Positions 15,297 through 23,630 of a stretch of 38,312 nt of DNA are shown one piece after another. The notes beneath the pieces are model-generated. The model was not told where the DNA came from, did no database searches, and worked only from the letters and a program-made list of their open reading frames with translations. Position 1 is the first letter of the stretch. Every line of letters starts with the position of its first letter. The position numbers and the translations under genes were made by a program. Source of the DNA: an uncultured Collinsella sp. (GTDB lineage Bacteria > Actinomycetota > Coriobacteriia > Coriobacteriales > Coriobacteriaceae); contig UQHZ01000017.1 of NCBI GenBank assembly GCA_900541055.1, positions 1-38,312 of the forward strand, given 5' to 3'.

Positions 15297-16655
15297 TTAG
15301 CTCCTCGAATGTGCAACAAAACGACGATGGAGCAGGCCTATCACAAACGCCACCACGGCGACCGGCGCCCACGCGGCCCCAATGTCCGCCAGCGGCAGCG
15401 CGTCGAACGGCAGCCACGCGCTCGCAAAGAACGCGTCACGAACCGAGGTGATCACGCTCTGCACCGCGACAACGCCGCCGACCCAAACCCACACCTGCGG
15501 ATGCGCGTCGCAAAAACCGTGCACCAGGCCCATAAGAACCAGCACAATGGCGACGGGGTACAAGGCATTGAGCATGGGCACCGAGAACATAAGGATCACG
15601 TCGAGGCCCACGTTGGAGAGCACGCACGAAAACGCTGCGAACACAAAGGCAAGAACCGCAAAGGGACGACGCATAGCCTCCTCGGAGGCCTCCGCTCCCC
15701 CTTCGACCACATACGTCTCGCAGAAGTAACGCGAGCAGCAGCTGATGAGGCCGATGCACACGTTCATGCAGGCGAGGAAAAAGATCGCAAAGACCACGAC
15801 CGTGCCGACAAGGCCAAAGTGCATGGAGGCAGAGCGGGCAAGGATGGCGGCGCCATTGGTGGCATCGGGCATCACGGTGCTGAGCTGCGTGCCGGCAAGC
15901 GCCAGGCCGCAGTAGATGATGGCCATGAGCGCGCCGGCGATCACGCCGGAGCGCGAAATCTCGAAGGCCACGCGCTTGTCATCGGTAACGCCCAGCTCGT
16001 GGATGGTCTCGGCGATGATAATTCCAAAGGCGAGCGACGCGAGCAGGTCCATGGTCTGGTAGCCGGTCAGAAAGCCCTGCACAGCAGCACCGGCATCGTA
16101 GGGAGCCTGAGGCGCGGCAGCCGGTCCCAGCGGCGAGATCACGGCGGCACCCACGACCAGCACGATGAGCGCAATGAGCGCGGGGCCCGTAATGCGACCG
16201 AGCACGCGCGTGATGACGCCCGGACGCAGCGTGAGCGCAAACGCGACGACAAAGAAGCCAACGGCAAACACCAGGCGCGCCGTGCCGAGTGAAACACCCT
16301 CGGGCAGCAGCGGCACCAGCATCTCGAAGGCCGTGGAGCTCGTGCGCGGAATGGCCAGGCACGGGCCGATGGCCAGATACACCGCCGCGACAAAGAACTC
16401 ACCAAACTTGGGGTGCACGCGGCCGGCAAGCTCGCGCGCCGTTCCGGCAAGTGCCACGGCGATAAAACCCATGACGGGCAGGCCGATGGCGGCAATCAGA
16501 AAGCCGAGCATGGCGACCGGCGTGGCAGAACCTGCCTGCAGTGCCAGCAGCGGCGGAATAATGAGGTTGCCGGCGCCAAAGAGCATCGAGAACAGCGCAA
16601 TGCCGACGGTAACGACATGGTCGGAGCGCAAACCGCGCGGAGCGGATGAGGCCAT
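15297..16655 (-). CDS. brnQ: Branched-chain amino acid:cation symporter BrnQ
   Basis: This 452-aa LIVCS-family symporter takes up Leu, Ile and Val with Na+ or H+. The family signature FSMLFGAGNLIIPPLL lies at about residues 20-35, and about 12 hydrophobic segments follow. The ATG at 16655 has AAAGG upstream; a longer reading frame to 16697 would cross the preceding terminator hairpin. No clear terminator follows the stop, and the tRNA promoter starts 12 bases beyond it. The leader contains the 16675-16709 hairpin, so expression depends on a promoter between that hairpin and the start, or on read-through. Confidence 0.93.
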   Translation of the reverse strand: MASSAPRGLRSDHVVTVGIALFSMLFGAGNLIIPPLLALQAGSATPVAMLGFLIAAIGLPVMGFIAVALAGTARELAGRVHPKFGEFFVAAVYLAIGPCLAIPRTSSTAFEMLVPLLPEGVSLGTARLVFAVGFFVVAFALTLRPGVITRVLGRITGPALIALIVLVVGAAVISPLGPAAAPQAPYDAGAAVQGFLTGYQTMDLLASLAFGIIIAETIHELGVTDDKRVAFEISRSGVIAGALMAIIYCGLALAGTQLSTVMPDATNGAAILARSASMHFGLVGTVVVFAIFFLACMNVCIGLISCCSRYFCETYVVEGGAEASEEAMRRPFAVLAFVFAAFSCVLSNVGLDVILMFSVPMLNALYPVAIVLVLMGLVHGFCDAHPQVWVWVGGVVAVQSVITSVRDAFFASAWLPFDALPLADIGAAWAPVAVVAFVIGLLHRRFVAHSRS

Positions 16656-16674
16656 AGACACACCTTTCGGGTCG

Positions 16675-16709
16675 AAACAAAAAAATGGGACGGGCAAAAG
16701 ACCCGTCCC
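16675..16709 (-). terminator. Rho-independent terminator of the selenium operon
   Basis: On the minus strand GGGACGGG (16709-16702) pairs with CCCGTCCC (16694-16687) around a 7-base loop, followed by ATTTTTTTG. It lies 25 bases after the desulfurase stop and just upstream of brnQ, so it ends the seven-gene array and could also work as an attenuator for brnQ. Confidence 0.92.
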
Positions 16710-16733
16710 GCAAGTATATACGCTCTAGCAGCT

Positions 16734-17873
16734 TTAGCAGGCTAAATCGCGCAGAGCATCGATAGCCGTGTCGGCTTCTTCGGTCGTGTTGAAATACCCA
16801 AACGAGAAACGGACAATACCCTGGCGCTCGGTCCCGAGCGCGCGGTGCATGAGCGGAGCGCAATGGGCGCCGGGGCGCGTCGCAATCCCCCACCCTTGCA
16901 TGAGCGCGTCCGAGATCTCGGCCGAATCGATATCACCCACGTTGAGTGAGACGATCGCCGAGCGCGTGGGTTGGTCAAACGCACCGTAGAGCGCAATGCC
17001 GGGGATTTCGCGAACGCCGTCGAGGAAGCGCTCTGCAAGCGAGCGCTCATGCGCCGCAATCGCCTCGACCCCGCCTTGTGCCTCGATAAAGTCGAGACCG
17101 GCGGAAAGGCCTGCGATACCGTGACCGTTGAGCGTGCCCGCCTCAAGGCGCGTGGGCCACTCAAGCGGCTGCAGCTCATCGAAGCTGTGAACACCGGTGC
17201 CACCCATGGCCCACGGAGCCACGTCAATGCCTTCCGCCACGGCCAGGCCGCCGGTGCCTTGAGGTCCCATGAGCCCCTTGTGGCCGGTAAAGCACACCAC
17301 GTCAAGCCCCATGGCATCCATGTCAATCTTCGCCGTACCGGCAGACTGCGAGGCGTCGACGATCACGAGCGCGCCGGCCGCATGGGCCATGGCGGCAACG
17401 CGTGCGATGTCGACCGCGTTGCCGGTCACATTGGAGGCATGCGTCACCACCACGGCACGCGTACCGGGCGTGACCAACCGCTCGAGCTCGTCGTAGTCGA
17501 GCGCGCCGTTCGCGTCGCAGCCCGCATGCTCAACCGTCACACCCTGCTCCGTCGCCAAGCGATTGAGCGGACGCAGCACGGAGTTGTGCTCAAGCACCGT
17601 CGTGACCACGCGGTCGCCGGGGCGCACCACGCCATTGATAGCGGTGTTGAGCGCCGCGGTGGAGTTGGGCGTAAAACACACATGGTCCGCCCTCGGGCAA
17701 CCAAAAAGGCGCGCAAGCTTGGCGCGGCAGCCGTGGATGGTACGCGCGGCGTCAAGCGCACCCGACGTGGCACCGCGCCCGGCATTGCCGAGCGAGCACA
17801 TCGCCTGCGTCACGGCATCGATGACCGCCTGCGGCTTGTGCATGGTCGTCGCCGCGTTATCCAGATAGATCAT
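16734..17873 (-). CDS. Class V aminotransferase-fold cysteine desulfurase / selenocysteine lyase-like
   Basis: This 379-aa PLP enzyme is of the cysteine desulfurase family often found with selenium genes. The likely PLP Lys is Lys199 in FTGHKGLMG. The catalytic-loop Cys is Cys338 in RPGAHCAPLMH. The N-terminus MIYLDNAATT is canonical for the family. The likely role is mobilising Se (or S) from selenocysteine (or cysteine) for YedF and SelD; substrate preference cannot be read from sequence. Its ATG overlaps the DUF3343 stop (ATGA), with GGAGG 7 bases upstream. It is the last gene of the array, followed by a strong terminator. It lacks features of IscS/NifS dedicated to Fe-S assembly partners such as a neighbouring iscU. 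Confidence 0.88.
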   Translation of the reverse strand: MIYLDNAATTMHKPQAVIDAVTQAMCSLGNAGRGATSGALDAARTIHGCRAKLARLFGCPRADHVCFTPNSTAALNTAINGVVRPGDRVVTTVLEHNSVLRPLNRLATEQGVTVEHAGCDANGALDYDELERLVTPGTRAVVVTHASNVTGNAVDIARVAAMAHAAGALVIVDASQSAGTAKIDMDAMGLDVVCFTGHKGLMGPQGTGGLAVAEGIDVAPWAMGGTGVHSFDELQPLEWPTRLEAGTLNGHGIAGLSAGLDFIEAQGGVEAIAAHERSLAERFLDGVREIPGIALYGAFDQPTRSAIVSLNVGDIDSAEISDALMQGWGIATRPGAHCAPLMHRALGTERQGIVRFSFGYFNTTEEADTAIDALRDLAC

Positions 17874-18121
17874 CGCACGACCTCCCACATATCGATCACG
17901 GTATAGCCCTCGGTGGGAACGCCCGCCGCGGCGAGTTCGCCGCGCAGCAGCTCCTCATCGGCAGGCAACGCCTTCCACGCCAGACCGCAGCCGGCAGCGA
18001 CCTCCCCGGGCACGGGAATCGTTCGCCCAGGAAGGCCGCGCTCGATGCATAGGGACTCGCAGCCCATGGCGGCCGCCGTGGTGGGAAACGTGATGACAAG
18101 CGCCGGGCGCTTCTCCCTCAT
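17870..18121 (-). CDS. DUF3343 small protein, selenium-cluster associated
   Basis: This 83-aa protein of the DUF3343 family commonly occurs beside YedF, SelD and class V desulfurases. It has two notable Cys: Cys21 in AAMGCESLC and Cys45 in GCGLAWK, the latter in a conserved G-C-G-hydrophobic-A context. A role as a small Se/S carrier or binding protein fits, but has not been shown. ATG 18121 is chosen over an upstream in-frame GTG/ATG because GGAG lies 6 bases before it. It starts 19 bases after yedF and overlaps the desulfurase by 4 bases. Confidence 0.85.
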   Translation of the reverse strand: MREKRPALVITFPTTAAAMGCESLCIERGLPGRTIPVPGEVAAGCGLAWKALPADEELLRGELAAAGVPTEGYTVIDMWEVVR

Positions 18122-18140
18122 GACAACTCCAACCAATATG

Positions 18141-18767
18141 CTACGGGCGCACGACGCGCACGGCCTGCTCCATCTTCTCCACGATCACGTACATGTTGGT
18201 GACCTCGCCCACCGCAAGCTGGTCTTTAATGCCATAGTGGTCGAGGCAGGTACCGCAGGTGAGAATCTCGACACCCTGCTCGGCCAGGCCCTTCAGATCA
18301 TCGAGCACCGGAGAGCCCTCGACGGTGAGCTTGGCGCCGCCGTTGTAGAACAGCATGGTCGCGGGCAGCTCCTCCTGCTGCGTCACGGCAAAGATGAAGG
18401 CCTTCATGAGCTTGTGGCCCAGCTCGTCGTCGCCACGGCCCATACAATCGGTGTAGACGGAAATGACGAGTTTGCCCTTGCTGGCGCTGGCACCACAGAA
18501 GGCAGCGCCATCCTGCTCGGGATCGGCCACGGCAACGGCGCCAGAAGTCGCGACGGTCACGTGCCACTCGGCGTCCGAGATCTTCTCGACCGAGGCCGTG
18601 CAGCCCTTCTCCTGCGCCATCTTGGAGATGTTCTTGACGGCGGTCTCGTTGTCGACCGAGGTCACCACGGCGCCCTCGCCGTCAAGCTGTTTGAGTGCCT
18701 TAAGCGCCTTGACGACGGGCAGCGGGCAGGCATCGCCCATGGCATTGACTTCAATTTTGGTAGACAT
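18141..18767 (-). CDS. yedF: Sulfurtransferase-like selenium metabolism protein YedF
   Basis: This is a 208-aa two-domain protein. Residues 1-75 are a TusA/SirA-like domain with the persulfide/selenide-carrying motif ACPLPVVKA (Cys14). Residues 100-208 are a DsrE/DsrF-like domain with CGTCLDHYG (Cys171 and Cys174). The fusion corresponds to the YedF-type protein that tracks with SelD across genomes. The probable job is relaying reduced selenium from the desulfurase to SelD. The ATG has AAAGGAA upstream and lies 58 bases after selD. An additional VYTDCMGRG Cys opens the second domain. Confidence 0.92.
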   Translation of the reverse strand: MSTKIEVNAMGDACPLPVVKALKALKQLDGEGAVVTSVDNETAVKNISKMAQEKGCTASVEKISDAEWHVTVATSGAVAVADPEQDGAAFCGASASKGKLVISVYTDCMGRGDDELGHKLMKAFIFAVTQQEELPATMLFYNGGAKLTVEGSPVLDDLKGLAEQGVEILTCGTCLDHYGIKDQLAVGEVTNMYVIVEKMEQAVRVVRP

Positions 18768-18825
18768 AGTAAATTCCTTTCGAATGAATCAATCAAGAAC
18801 GATAGATAGTTGAATAAACAAACCG

Positions 18826-19875
18826 TTAACGGACAACGCGGACGGCAGGACCGCCCGGCTCCGCCTCGCAAACGCGACCGACGACGGCGGCAACGCGCCC
18901 CTCGGCATGCAGACGACGCGCAAGCTCATCCACATCCGCCGCGGGCGCCGCAATAAGCAAACCGCCCGAGGTCTGCGGATCGTACAGCGCATCCAGCATG
19001 CCCGGCTCCAGGTCCTCGTCGGCCGCCACGCGCGGGCCAAAGAAGTCCTGGTTGCGGTAGGAGCCCGCGGGGATAATGCCCAGACGCGCCATGTCGAGCA
19101 CCTGGTCAAAGAGCGGCACCGCCCCCGATGCAAGCTCAACCTGCACGCCCGAGCCCTCGGCCATCTCGCACGCGTGCCCGATCAGACCAAAGCCCGTAAT
19201 GTCGGTGCAGCCGTGAAGCTCAAGTCCCTCGGCCAGACGAATCGGTGCCTCGTTGAGGGTTCGCATCAAGTCAAACATGGCTGCGGCCTCGTCCTGCTCG
19301 ATGAGCTCGCCCTTAATGGCCGTGGTGATAATGCCCGAGCCGATGGCCTTGGTCAGCAGCAGAACATCGCCCACGCGCGCGCCGCTGTTGGCGAGCATAC
19401 GGTCAAGCGCGACAAAACCGCTCACGGACAGGCCGTACTTGGGCTCGTCGTCGTTGATGGTGTGACCGCCCGCGATGGAGCAGCCGGCCTCGACGCACTT
19501 GTCGGCGCCGCCCGCCAGAATCTGACCGGCAACCTCAACGCCCAGGCAGCTCGGGATGCACAGCAAGTTCATGGCATGGCTCGGCCGCCCGCCCATGGCG
19601 TAGATGTCCGACAGCGAGTTGGCCGCGGCGATCTGGCCAAACAGAAACGGGTCGTCGACCATCGGTGGGAAGAAGTCGATGGACTGCACGAGTCCCAGGT
19701 TCTCCCCTACGCGGAAGACGCTCGCATCGTCGGAGGTATCGAACCCCACGAGCAAGTTGTCGTTATGCACATTGGGTAAATCGCCCAGGACCTGGGCGAG
19801 GGCTCCGGGGGCCAACTTAGCGGCTCAACCGCTCGCGGCCGTCATGGACGTGAGCTTAATCTGATCGTCAGCCAT
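18826..19875 (-). CDS. selD: Selenide, water dikinase with selenocysteine
   Basis: This 349-residue enzyme makes selenophosphate from selenide and ATP for Sec-tRNA synthesis. An in-frame TGA at 19825-19827 is codon 17 and sits in SG-U-AAKLAP, matching active-site Cys17 and Lys20 of E. coli SelD; so this is Sec17 and not a stop. Translation beyond gives the expected nucleotide-binding landmarks NLLVGFDTSDDASV and GGHTINDDEP, and the C-terminal PQTSGGLLIA. The ATG has GAGGAGG 7 bases upstream. Without recoding the ORF would appear to start downstream at a GTG or ATG and lose the catalytic loop. The gene therefore needs selenophosphate for its own synthesis. Confidence 0.96.
19782..19827 (-). 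promoter_or_regulatory. selD UGA codon and SECIS-like hairpin
   Basis: Following the UGA (19827-19825), CGCCCA (19798-19793) pairs with UGGGCG (19787-19782) around a GGUCC loop. The loop begins about 33 nt after the UGA, farther than in fdhF but within the range accepted for bacterial SECIS elements. The GGUC start of the loop is shared with fdhF. Confidence 0.7.
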
Positions 19876-19945
19876 CGATACCTCCTCTCATCGGTCAATC
19901 ATTTCCTCCCAGTATACGCATGAATGCGAGCCTACGGCGGATGCA

Positions 19946-20710
19946 TTAATTGAGCGCCTGTGCGCGAATCGCCGCGCCGATGGCTCCGGCAAAGCGAGCC
20001 TGGGGCGAGGTGGTCACCGGCGACCCCAGTAGCTCGCCCAACCGCTCCACCACGAATGCGTTCTCGCACAGGCCTCCCGTCAGGTAGTACGGGGCGCCCG
20101 CCGCCTGCCCAGCCATGGTCGCCACGCGCGAGACCACGCTGTCGATCACGCCACGCGCAATGTTCTCGCGCGGCTCACCGCGACCGATCAGGCTGATGAC
20201 CTCGCTTTCGGCAAACACCGTGCACATGCTGCTGATCTTGGTGGGTTCGCCGGAACGCGCAAGGTCGGCCATCTGCTGTTGGGAAATACCCAGACGGTCG
20301 GCCATGATCTCCAAAAAGCGCCCCGTGCCGGCAGCGCACTTGTCGTTCATGGCAAATTTGGCCACGCGACCGCCCTTGATCTGAATGACCTTGGTGTCCT
20401 GACCGCCCACGTCGATCACGGTGCCGTGGTCGCCAAACAGGCGCACAGCACCGGTACCGTGGCAGGTAATCTCAGTCACGACCTTATGCGCATAGGGCAC
20501 GGCGACACGACCGTAGCCGGTCGCGATCACGCGCACGTCGTCGGCAGCCACGTCATAGCCGGCCGCGGCAAGCTCGCCGCGCAGACGCTCCGCCGCATCG
20601 ACCGAGGAGAACCCGGTTGGCTGCACGCACGTCCACGCCACCGAACCCCCTCCATCGACCACAGCAGCCTTAGCCGCCGTAGACCCGATATCGATCCCGA
20701 TCCCTATCAT
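19946..20710 (-). CDS. Activating ATPase of double-cubane / 2-hydroxyacyl-CoA dehydratase type
   Basis: This 254-aa ASKHA-fold ATPase is of the BadF/BadG/HgdC family. It hydrolyses ATP to drive low-potential electron transfer to a partner iron-sulfur enzyme. The phosphate-binding loop is GIDIGSTAAKAA at the N-terminus. The homodimer-bridging [4Fe-4S] ligands are Cys125 (NDKCAAGTG) and Cys163 (SSMCTVF), the two positions known in HgdC. GGQDTK and the final GAPYYLTGGL loop are family features. The ATG has GGGAGAG upstream. It follows two reductase genes, its likely partners, and precedes selD by 70 bases. Its shortness matches single-module activators, not the long fused form. Confidence 0.92.
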   Translation of the reverse strand: MIGIGIDIGSTAAKAAVVDGGGSVAWTCVQPTGFSSVDAAERLRGELAAAGYDVAADDVRVIATGYGRVAVPYAHKVVTEITCHGTGAVRLFGDHGTVIDVGGQDTKVIQIKGGRVAKFAMNDKCAAGTGRFLEIMADRLGISQQQMADLARSGEPTKISSMCTVFAESEVISLIGRGEPRENIARGVIDSVVSRVATMAGQAAGAPYYLTGGLCENAFVVERLGELLGSPVTTSPQARFAGAIGAAIRAQALN

Positions 20711-20762
20711 GGCTCTCTCCCAATCTAAACATCAAAGGTAGCGGCGCGTTCAGGCGCCTTAG

Positions 20763-20870
20763 CTCTAGGTTTCTCAGGTGCCGGAGATTGACCCGAAAGA
20801 GGAGCGCAGCGTACATTGGGTACGCAAGCGACGGTTTGAGGAGCAAGATCCGGTGCCTGAGGAAGCTAGA
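20763..20870 (+). repeat. Structured intergenic element A
   Basis: The outer stem is CTCAGGTGCCGGA (20773-20785) with TCCGGTGCCTGAG (20849-20861), containing tandem U-G/G-U wobbles. The apical hairpin GCGTAC/GTACGC (20809-20814 with 20820-20825) is extended by CGC/GCG. The internal-loop strands are GAAAGAGGAG (20795-20804) and ACGGTTTGA (20831-20839). A further CTCTAG/CTAGAG closes the base and includes the stop codon of the second reductase gene. Related to elements B and C. Wobble pairs make the plus strand the better-folding strand. Confidence 0.8.
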
Positions 20871-22029
20871 GGGTTTCGATGAAGGCGGCGATGCGGGTCT
20901 CGATCTGTCCCATGTCGCCGTTGCTGTAGTCGGTCTCGATCTTCATGTACGGAATGCCCGCACCCTCGACAGTCTCCTGCATGCGCGCACTCTCCACGTT
21001 AAAGGTGTGGCACGCCTGGAGCACGCTCTCCACTACGCCATCGACGTGATACTTCTCGCACATGGCCAGCGTGTTTTCCATACGACCGTCGTTGGGCGTC
21101 ATGACCGAGCAGTTAATGTCCAGGTAGCGGTCGGCGATGGCGCGCAAGATGTCGGGAGCCTCCGGGTCGATCATCATGGCCGCCGTGCGCTCGCCCGAGC
21201 AGTCGTCCATGCACACGACCACACCACCGTTGGACTCGATGGTGCGACCGATCTTGTTGATCACGCCGCCCACCGGGCAGCCGGTGATCAGAATGCGCTT
21301 GGCATCCGCCGCAACCGGGCGCTCGCTCGCGTCGTAGGCCTCGCGCAGCTTGACAACCTTTTGCTCCAGCTGCTGCGTATAGGCCTCGATATCAAAGCTA
21401 AACGTACCGGCAAACATGGTGCTCATCAGGTCGACGCCGCTCATGGCCGCCGGCTGGTTGGCCTGCAGCGCAAACATCTCGAGCTGGGCCGCACGCAAGC
21501 GGTTGCGACGACGGACGGCAGCGCGCAGATCATCGTCGGTAATCGTGATGCCGTAGAAGTTCTCGAGCTCCTCCTTGAGCAGACGGCACTCCTCGTACCA
21601 GCCCTCGCGCTCGTAGGCTCGATCGCGGCCCTGCGGAAGATGCAGAATGTGCGTGCGCTTGAGCTCGTTGAGCAGCTCGTACATCTTCTTCTTGCCGTCG
21701 CAGGTGGTCTCACCGATGATCATGTCGCTAAAGTACGTAAACGGGCACTTTTGCGAATAGGCAAAACCATACGTAGACTTGATGAGCGGGCACAGGTTTG
21801 CCGGCAGCACCTTCTCGGCCTCGGGAATCACCTCGTCGGACGTGCCGCACAGCGCCACGCTCGCAGCCCCCGCGGCATCGATAATCTCGAGCGGCGTGTA
21901 GCTGCACAGAAAACCGACCAGGCGATTACCCGCCTGCTTATAATCCTTGACGCGAATAAACGCCGCCTTGCGTTGCTCGTTGAACTCCTCAAACGTGGAC
22001 GGCAACGGCTGCTCAATATTTTCCGAGAT
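20866..22029 (-). CDS. Double-cubane-cluster anaerobic reductase, paralogue 2
   Basis: This roughly 387-aa protein is of the HgdB/BcrC-like double-cubane reductase type, related to 2-hydroxyacyl-CoA dehydratase beta subunits. Cys residues at candidate cluster positions are Cys42 (LCSYTPLEI), Cys61, Cys80 (ANLCPLIKS), Cys95, Cys110 (TTCDGKKK), then MDDCSGERT, INCSVMTPNDGR and QACHTFN. The native substrate is unknown; members reduce small molecules such as acetylene or hydrazine in vitro. No ATG, GTG or well-placed TTG starts the homologous region. AAGGAG sits 4 bases before an ATC that opens ISENIEQ, so ATC (22029) is my preferred start; TTG at 22002 (the LPSTFEE segment) is an alternative. 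The ORF extends upstream, but that part overlaps paralogue 1 in another frame and is not homologous. Confidence 0.85.
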   Translation of the reverse strand: MSENIEQPLPSTFEEFNEQRKAAFIRVKDYKQAGNRLVGFLCSYTPLEIIDAAGAASVALCGTSDEVIPEAEKVLPANLCPLIKSTYGFAYSQKCPFTYFSDMIIGETTCDGKKKMYELLNELKRTHILHLPQGRDRAYEREGWYEECRLLKEELENFYGITITDDDLRAAVRRRNRLRAAQLEMFALQANQPAAMSGVDLMSTMFAGTFSFDIEAYTQQLEQKVVKLREAYDASERPVAADAKRILITGCPVGGVINKIGRTIESNGGVVVCMDDCSGERTAAMMIDPEAPDILRAIADRYLDINCSVMTPNDGRMENTLAMCEKYHVDGVVESVLQACHTFNVESARMQETVEGAGIPYMKIETDYSNGDMGQIETRIAAFIETL

Positions 22030-22066
22030 ATAACTCCTTAACAAACCTTTTAACCAACCAAGGAAA

Positions 22067-22168
22067 CGGCTTTCCCAGGTGCCCGAGGTTGCCGTGAAAG
22101 AGGAGCGCCGCGTACTTTGGTATGCAAGCGATGGTTTGAACGGCAAGATCGGGTGCTTGGGGAAGCCG
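22067..22168 (+). repeat. Structured intergenic element B
   Basis: The outer stem is 20 bp: positions 22067-22086 pair with 22149-22168 including four U-G wobbles on the plus strand. A second stem TTGCCGT/ACGGCAA (22089-22095 with 22140-22146) and an apical hairpin GCGTAC/GTATGC (22110-22115 with 22120-22125) enclose loop strands GAAAGAGGAG (22096-22105) and ATGGTTTGA (22131-22139). It lies between the two reductase genes and is about 70-75 percent identical to element A. Confidence 0.82.
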
Positions 22169-22183
22169 CTGGACCGGATAGCC

Positions 22184-23467
22184 CTAAATGGTTTCCAAGA
22201 AAGCCTCAATCCTGGTTTGCAGTTGGCCTGCATCCTCGCCGGCGTAGTCGGTCGTGATGTGCATAAACGGGATGCCGGCCTCTTCGGCGGCCTTCTCCAC
22301 GGCAAACGACTCCATCTCGTAGAGCGTGCAGAACTGCAAGGCCACGTCGACGATGCCGTCGGCATGCAGGTCCTTGGCCATCTGGACAATGTCCTTCATA
22401 CGCTGGTCGTTGGGCGTAAAGACGGCGCAGTTGATCTTAAAGTAGCGCTCGGCGATGGCGTCGAGCATCTCGTCAACCGTCTCACCGGACTCGTCGACCA
22501 GGTCCTTGTAGTAGCGCGAGCCCGTGCAGGACTCCTCGCCCACCACGACGCCGCCGGCCTTCTCGATGAGGTTGAACAGCTTCCAGTTGGGCACGGCCAT
22601 GGGCGTACCGGTGTACAGGATGCGCTTGGTCCCCTTGGGCGCCACGCCCTCGCCGGCCTCGACGCGCTCCTCGCACTCGGCAGCCATATCGTTGATGGCG
22701 CCGGTCAGACGCGGCGTGTCGTCCATAAAGGCTGCCTGTACGGTCAGCAGGCTATCGAGACCGCTGATAGGCGCCGGGTCGGCAGCGCGCGTGGCAGCGA
22801 GGCGCTGCAGGGCGCGACGCTTCTCATTGACGGCGTGGATGGCGGCCTTCAGACGCTCAGGCGTAATCGAGACGCCGCACTCTTCCTCGATCTTGGCAGC
22901 GAGCTTCTTGACCTCGGCCTTCCAGGTCACGAGCGTCGAATCGTCGTGCACGTTGGGGATATCCGTGACGTACATGTTCTTTTGCGTGGCAAAGAACTCG
23001 TAGGCTTTCTTCTTACCGTCGCAGGTGTTCTCGCCTACCACCAGGTCACTCGACTCAATGTAGGGGCAGACCTCGCCCAGCTTAAAGCCGGCAAAGCTCT
23101 TGATAAGCGGGCAGGTGTTGCGCGGCAGGTGCTCCTCGACCTTATCGGTTGCCCAATCGGCACCCGAGCACAGGCCCACGGGAATGCCGTCACAGGCAAG
23201 CACGATCTCCTCGGGCACGTACACGCAGAACGAGCCGACGATCTTGGTGGCCTCGCCGGCCTCCTTCTTGTCGAGCATCTCTTTAATACGGCCGCTGTGG
23301 ATGTTGGTGGCGACAAAATCCAGGTAGGACGTGGACTTGGGGCGATTGTTCTGCGTCAGGAACATATCGCCGTACATCTGGCCCACGGCGCCCAGCAGCA
23401 TGTCGTGGTCGGCAAGATTCATGCCGAGGCTCTCCCACATCGGATGGAAATCGAATTCTTCAGCCAT
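22184..23467 (-). CDS. Double-cubane-cluster anaerobic reductase, paralogue 1
   Basis: This 427-aa protein of the double-cubane cluster protein family receives low-potential electrons from the ATPase encoded downstream. Conserved Cys positions are Cys81 and Cys92 (FCVYVPEEIVLAC), Cys100, Cys119 (NTCPLIKS), Cys134, Cys149 (NTCDGKKK), Cys314 (ESCTGSRYY), Cys347 (INCAVFTPND) and Cys380 (QFCTLYE). The arrangement matches paralogue 2 across its length, with an extra 45-residue N-terminal segment. The physiological substrate is unknown. The ATG has GAGGGG 8 bases upstream. This is the first full-size gene of the seven-gene array; a long leader with candidate small ORFs and an 18-bp palindrome lies before it. 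Confidence 0.9.
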   Translation of the reverse strand: MAEEFDFHPMWESLGMNLADHDMLLGAVGQMYGDMFLTQNNRPKSTSYLDFVATNIHSGRIKEMLDKKEAGEATKIVGSFCVYVPEEIVLACDGIPVGLCSGADWATDKVEEHLPRNTCPLIKSFAGFKLGEVCPYIESSDLVVGENTCDGKKKAYEFFATQKNMYVTDIPNVHDDSTLVTWKAEVKKLAAKIEEECGVSITPERLKAAIHAVNEKRRALQRLAATRAADPAPISGLDSLLTVQAAFMDDTPRLTGAINDMAAECEERVEAGEGVAPKGTKRILYTGTPMAVPNWKLFNLIEKAGGVVVGEESCTGSRYYKDLVDESGETVDEMLDAIAERYFKINCAVFTPNDQRMKDIVQMAKDLHADGIVDVALQFCTLYEMESFAVEKAAEEAGIPFMHITTDYAGEDAGQLQTRIEAFLETI

Positions 23468-23630
23468 GACGGTTCCCCTCTCGAACCAAAAATGAATAGC
23501 TACGGTATTTCTGCACGGTGGGTGGCGAAAACCCAGCCGTGCTCAAACCCGGAATTTTGGGGAACCCGCTTTGCGGTCGATTATTTAGTTGTACGTCGTC
23601 TCTCCCGGAGCCGTGAACATACCTGCTCAT
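23460..23630 (-). CDS. Candidate 56-aa leader ORF overlapping the reductase start
   Basis: This reading frame begins MSRYVHGSGRDD at an ATG that overlaps the stop of the 22-codon ORF upstream (ATGA), and ends in a TGA that overlaps the reductase gene by 8 bases. I recognise no domain. The chain of overlaps would allow translational coupling, but the region also forms hairpins and the frame may be open by chance. Confidence 0.25.
   Translation of the reverse strand: MSRYVHGSGRDDVQLNNRPQSGFPKIPGLSTAGFSPPTVQKYRSYSFLVREGNRHG
23513..23542 (-). promoter_or_regulatory. Leader hairpin before the reductase operon
   Basis: GCACGG and TGGGT (23513-23523) pair with ACCCA and CCGTGC (23531-23542) with one bulged base, giving an 11-bp stem and a 7-base loop. 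No T-run follows. It ends 46 bases before the reductase start and may be part of a leader RNA. Confidence 0.5.

Noticed and set aside
19825..19827. A stop codon truncating selD at its N-terminus
   Set aside because: The TGA aligns with the catalytic Cys17 position, and a ribosome site plus 16 family-like codons precede it.
22030..22389. N-terminal extension of reductase paralogue 2 up to 22389
   Set aside because: The extension is an antiparallel or out-of-frame reading of the paralogue 1 gene and element B, and shows no homology to the family.
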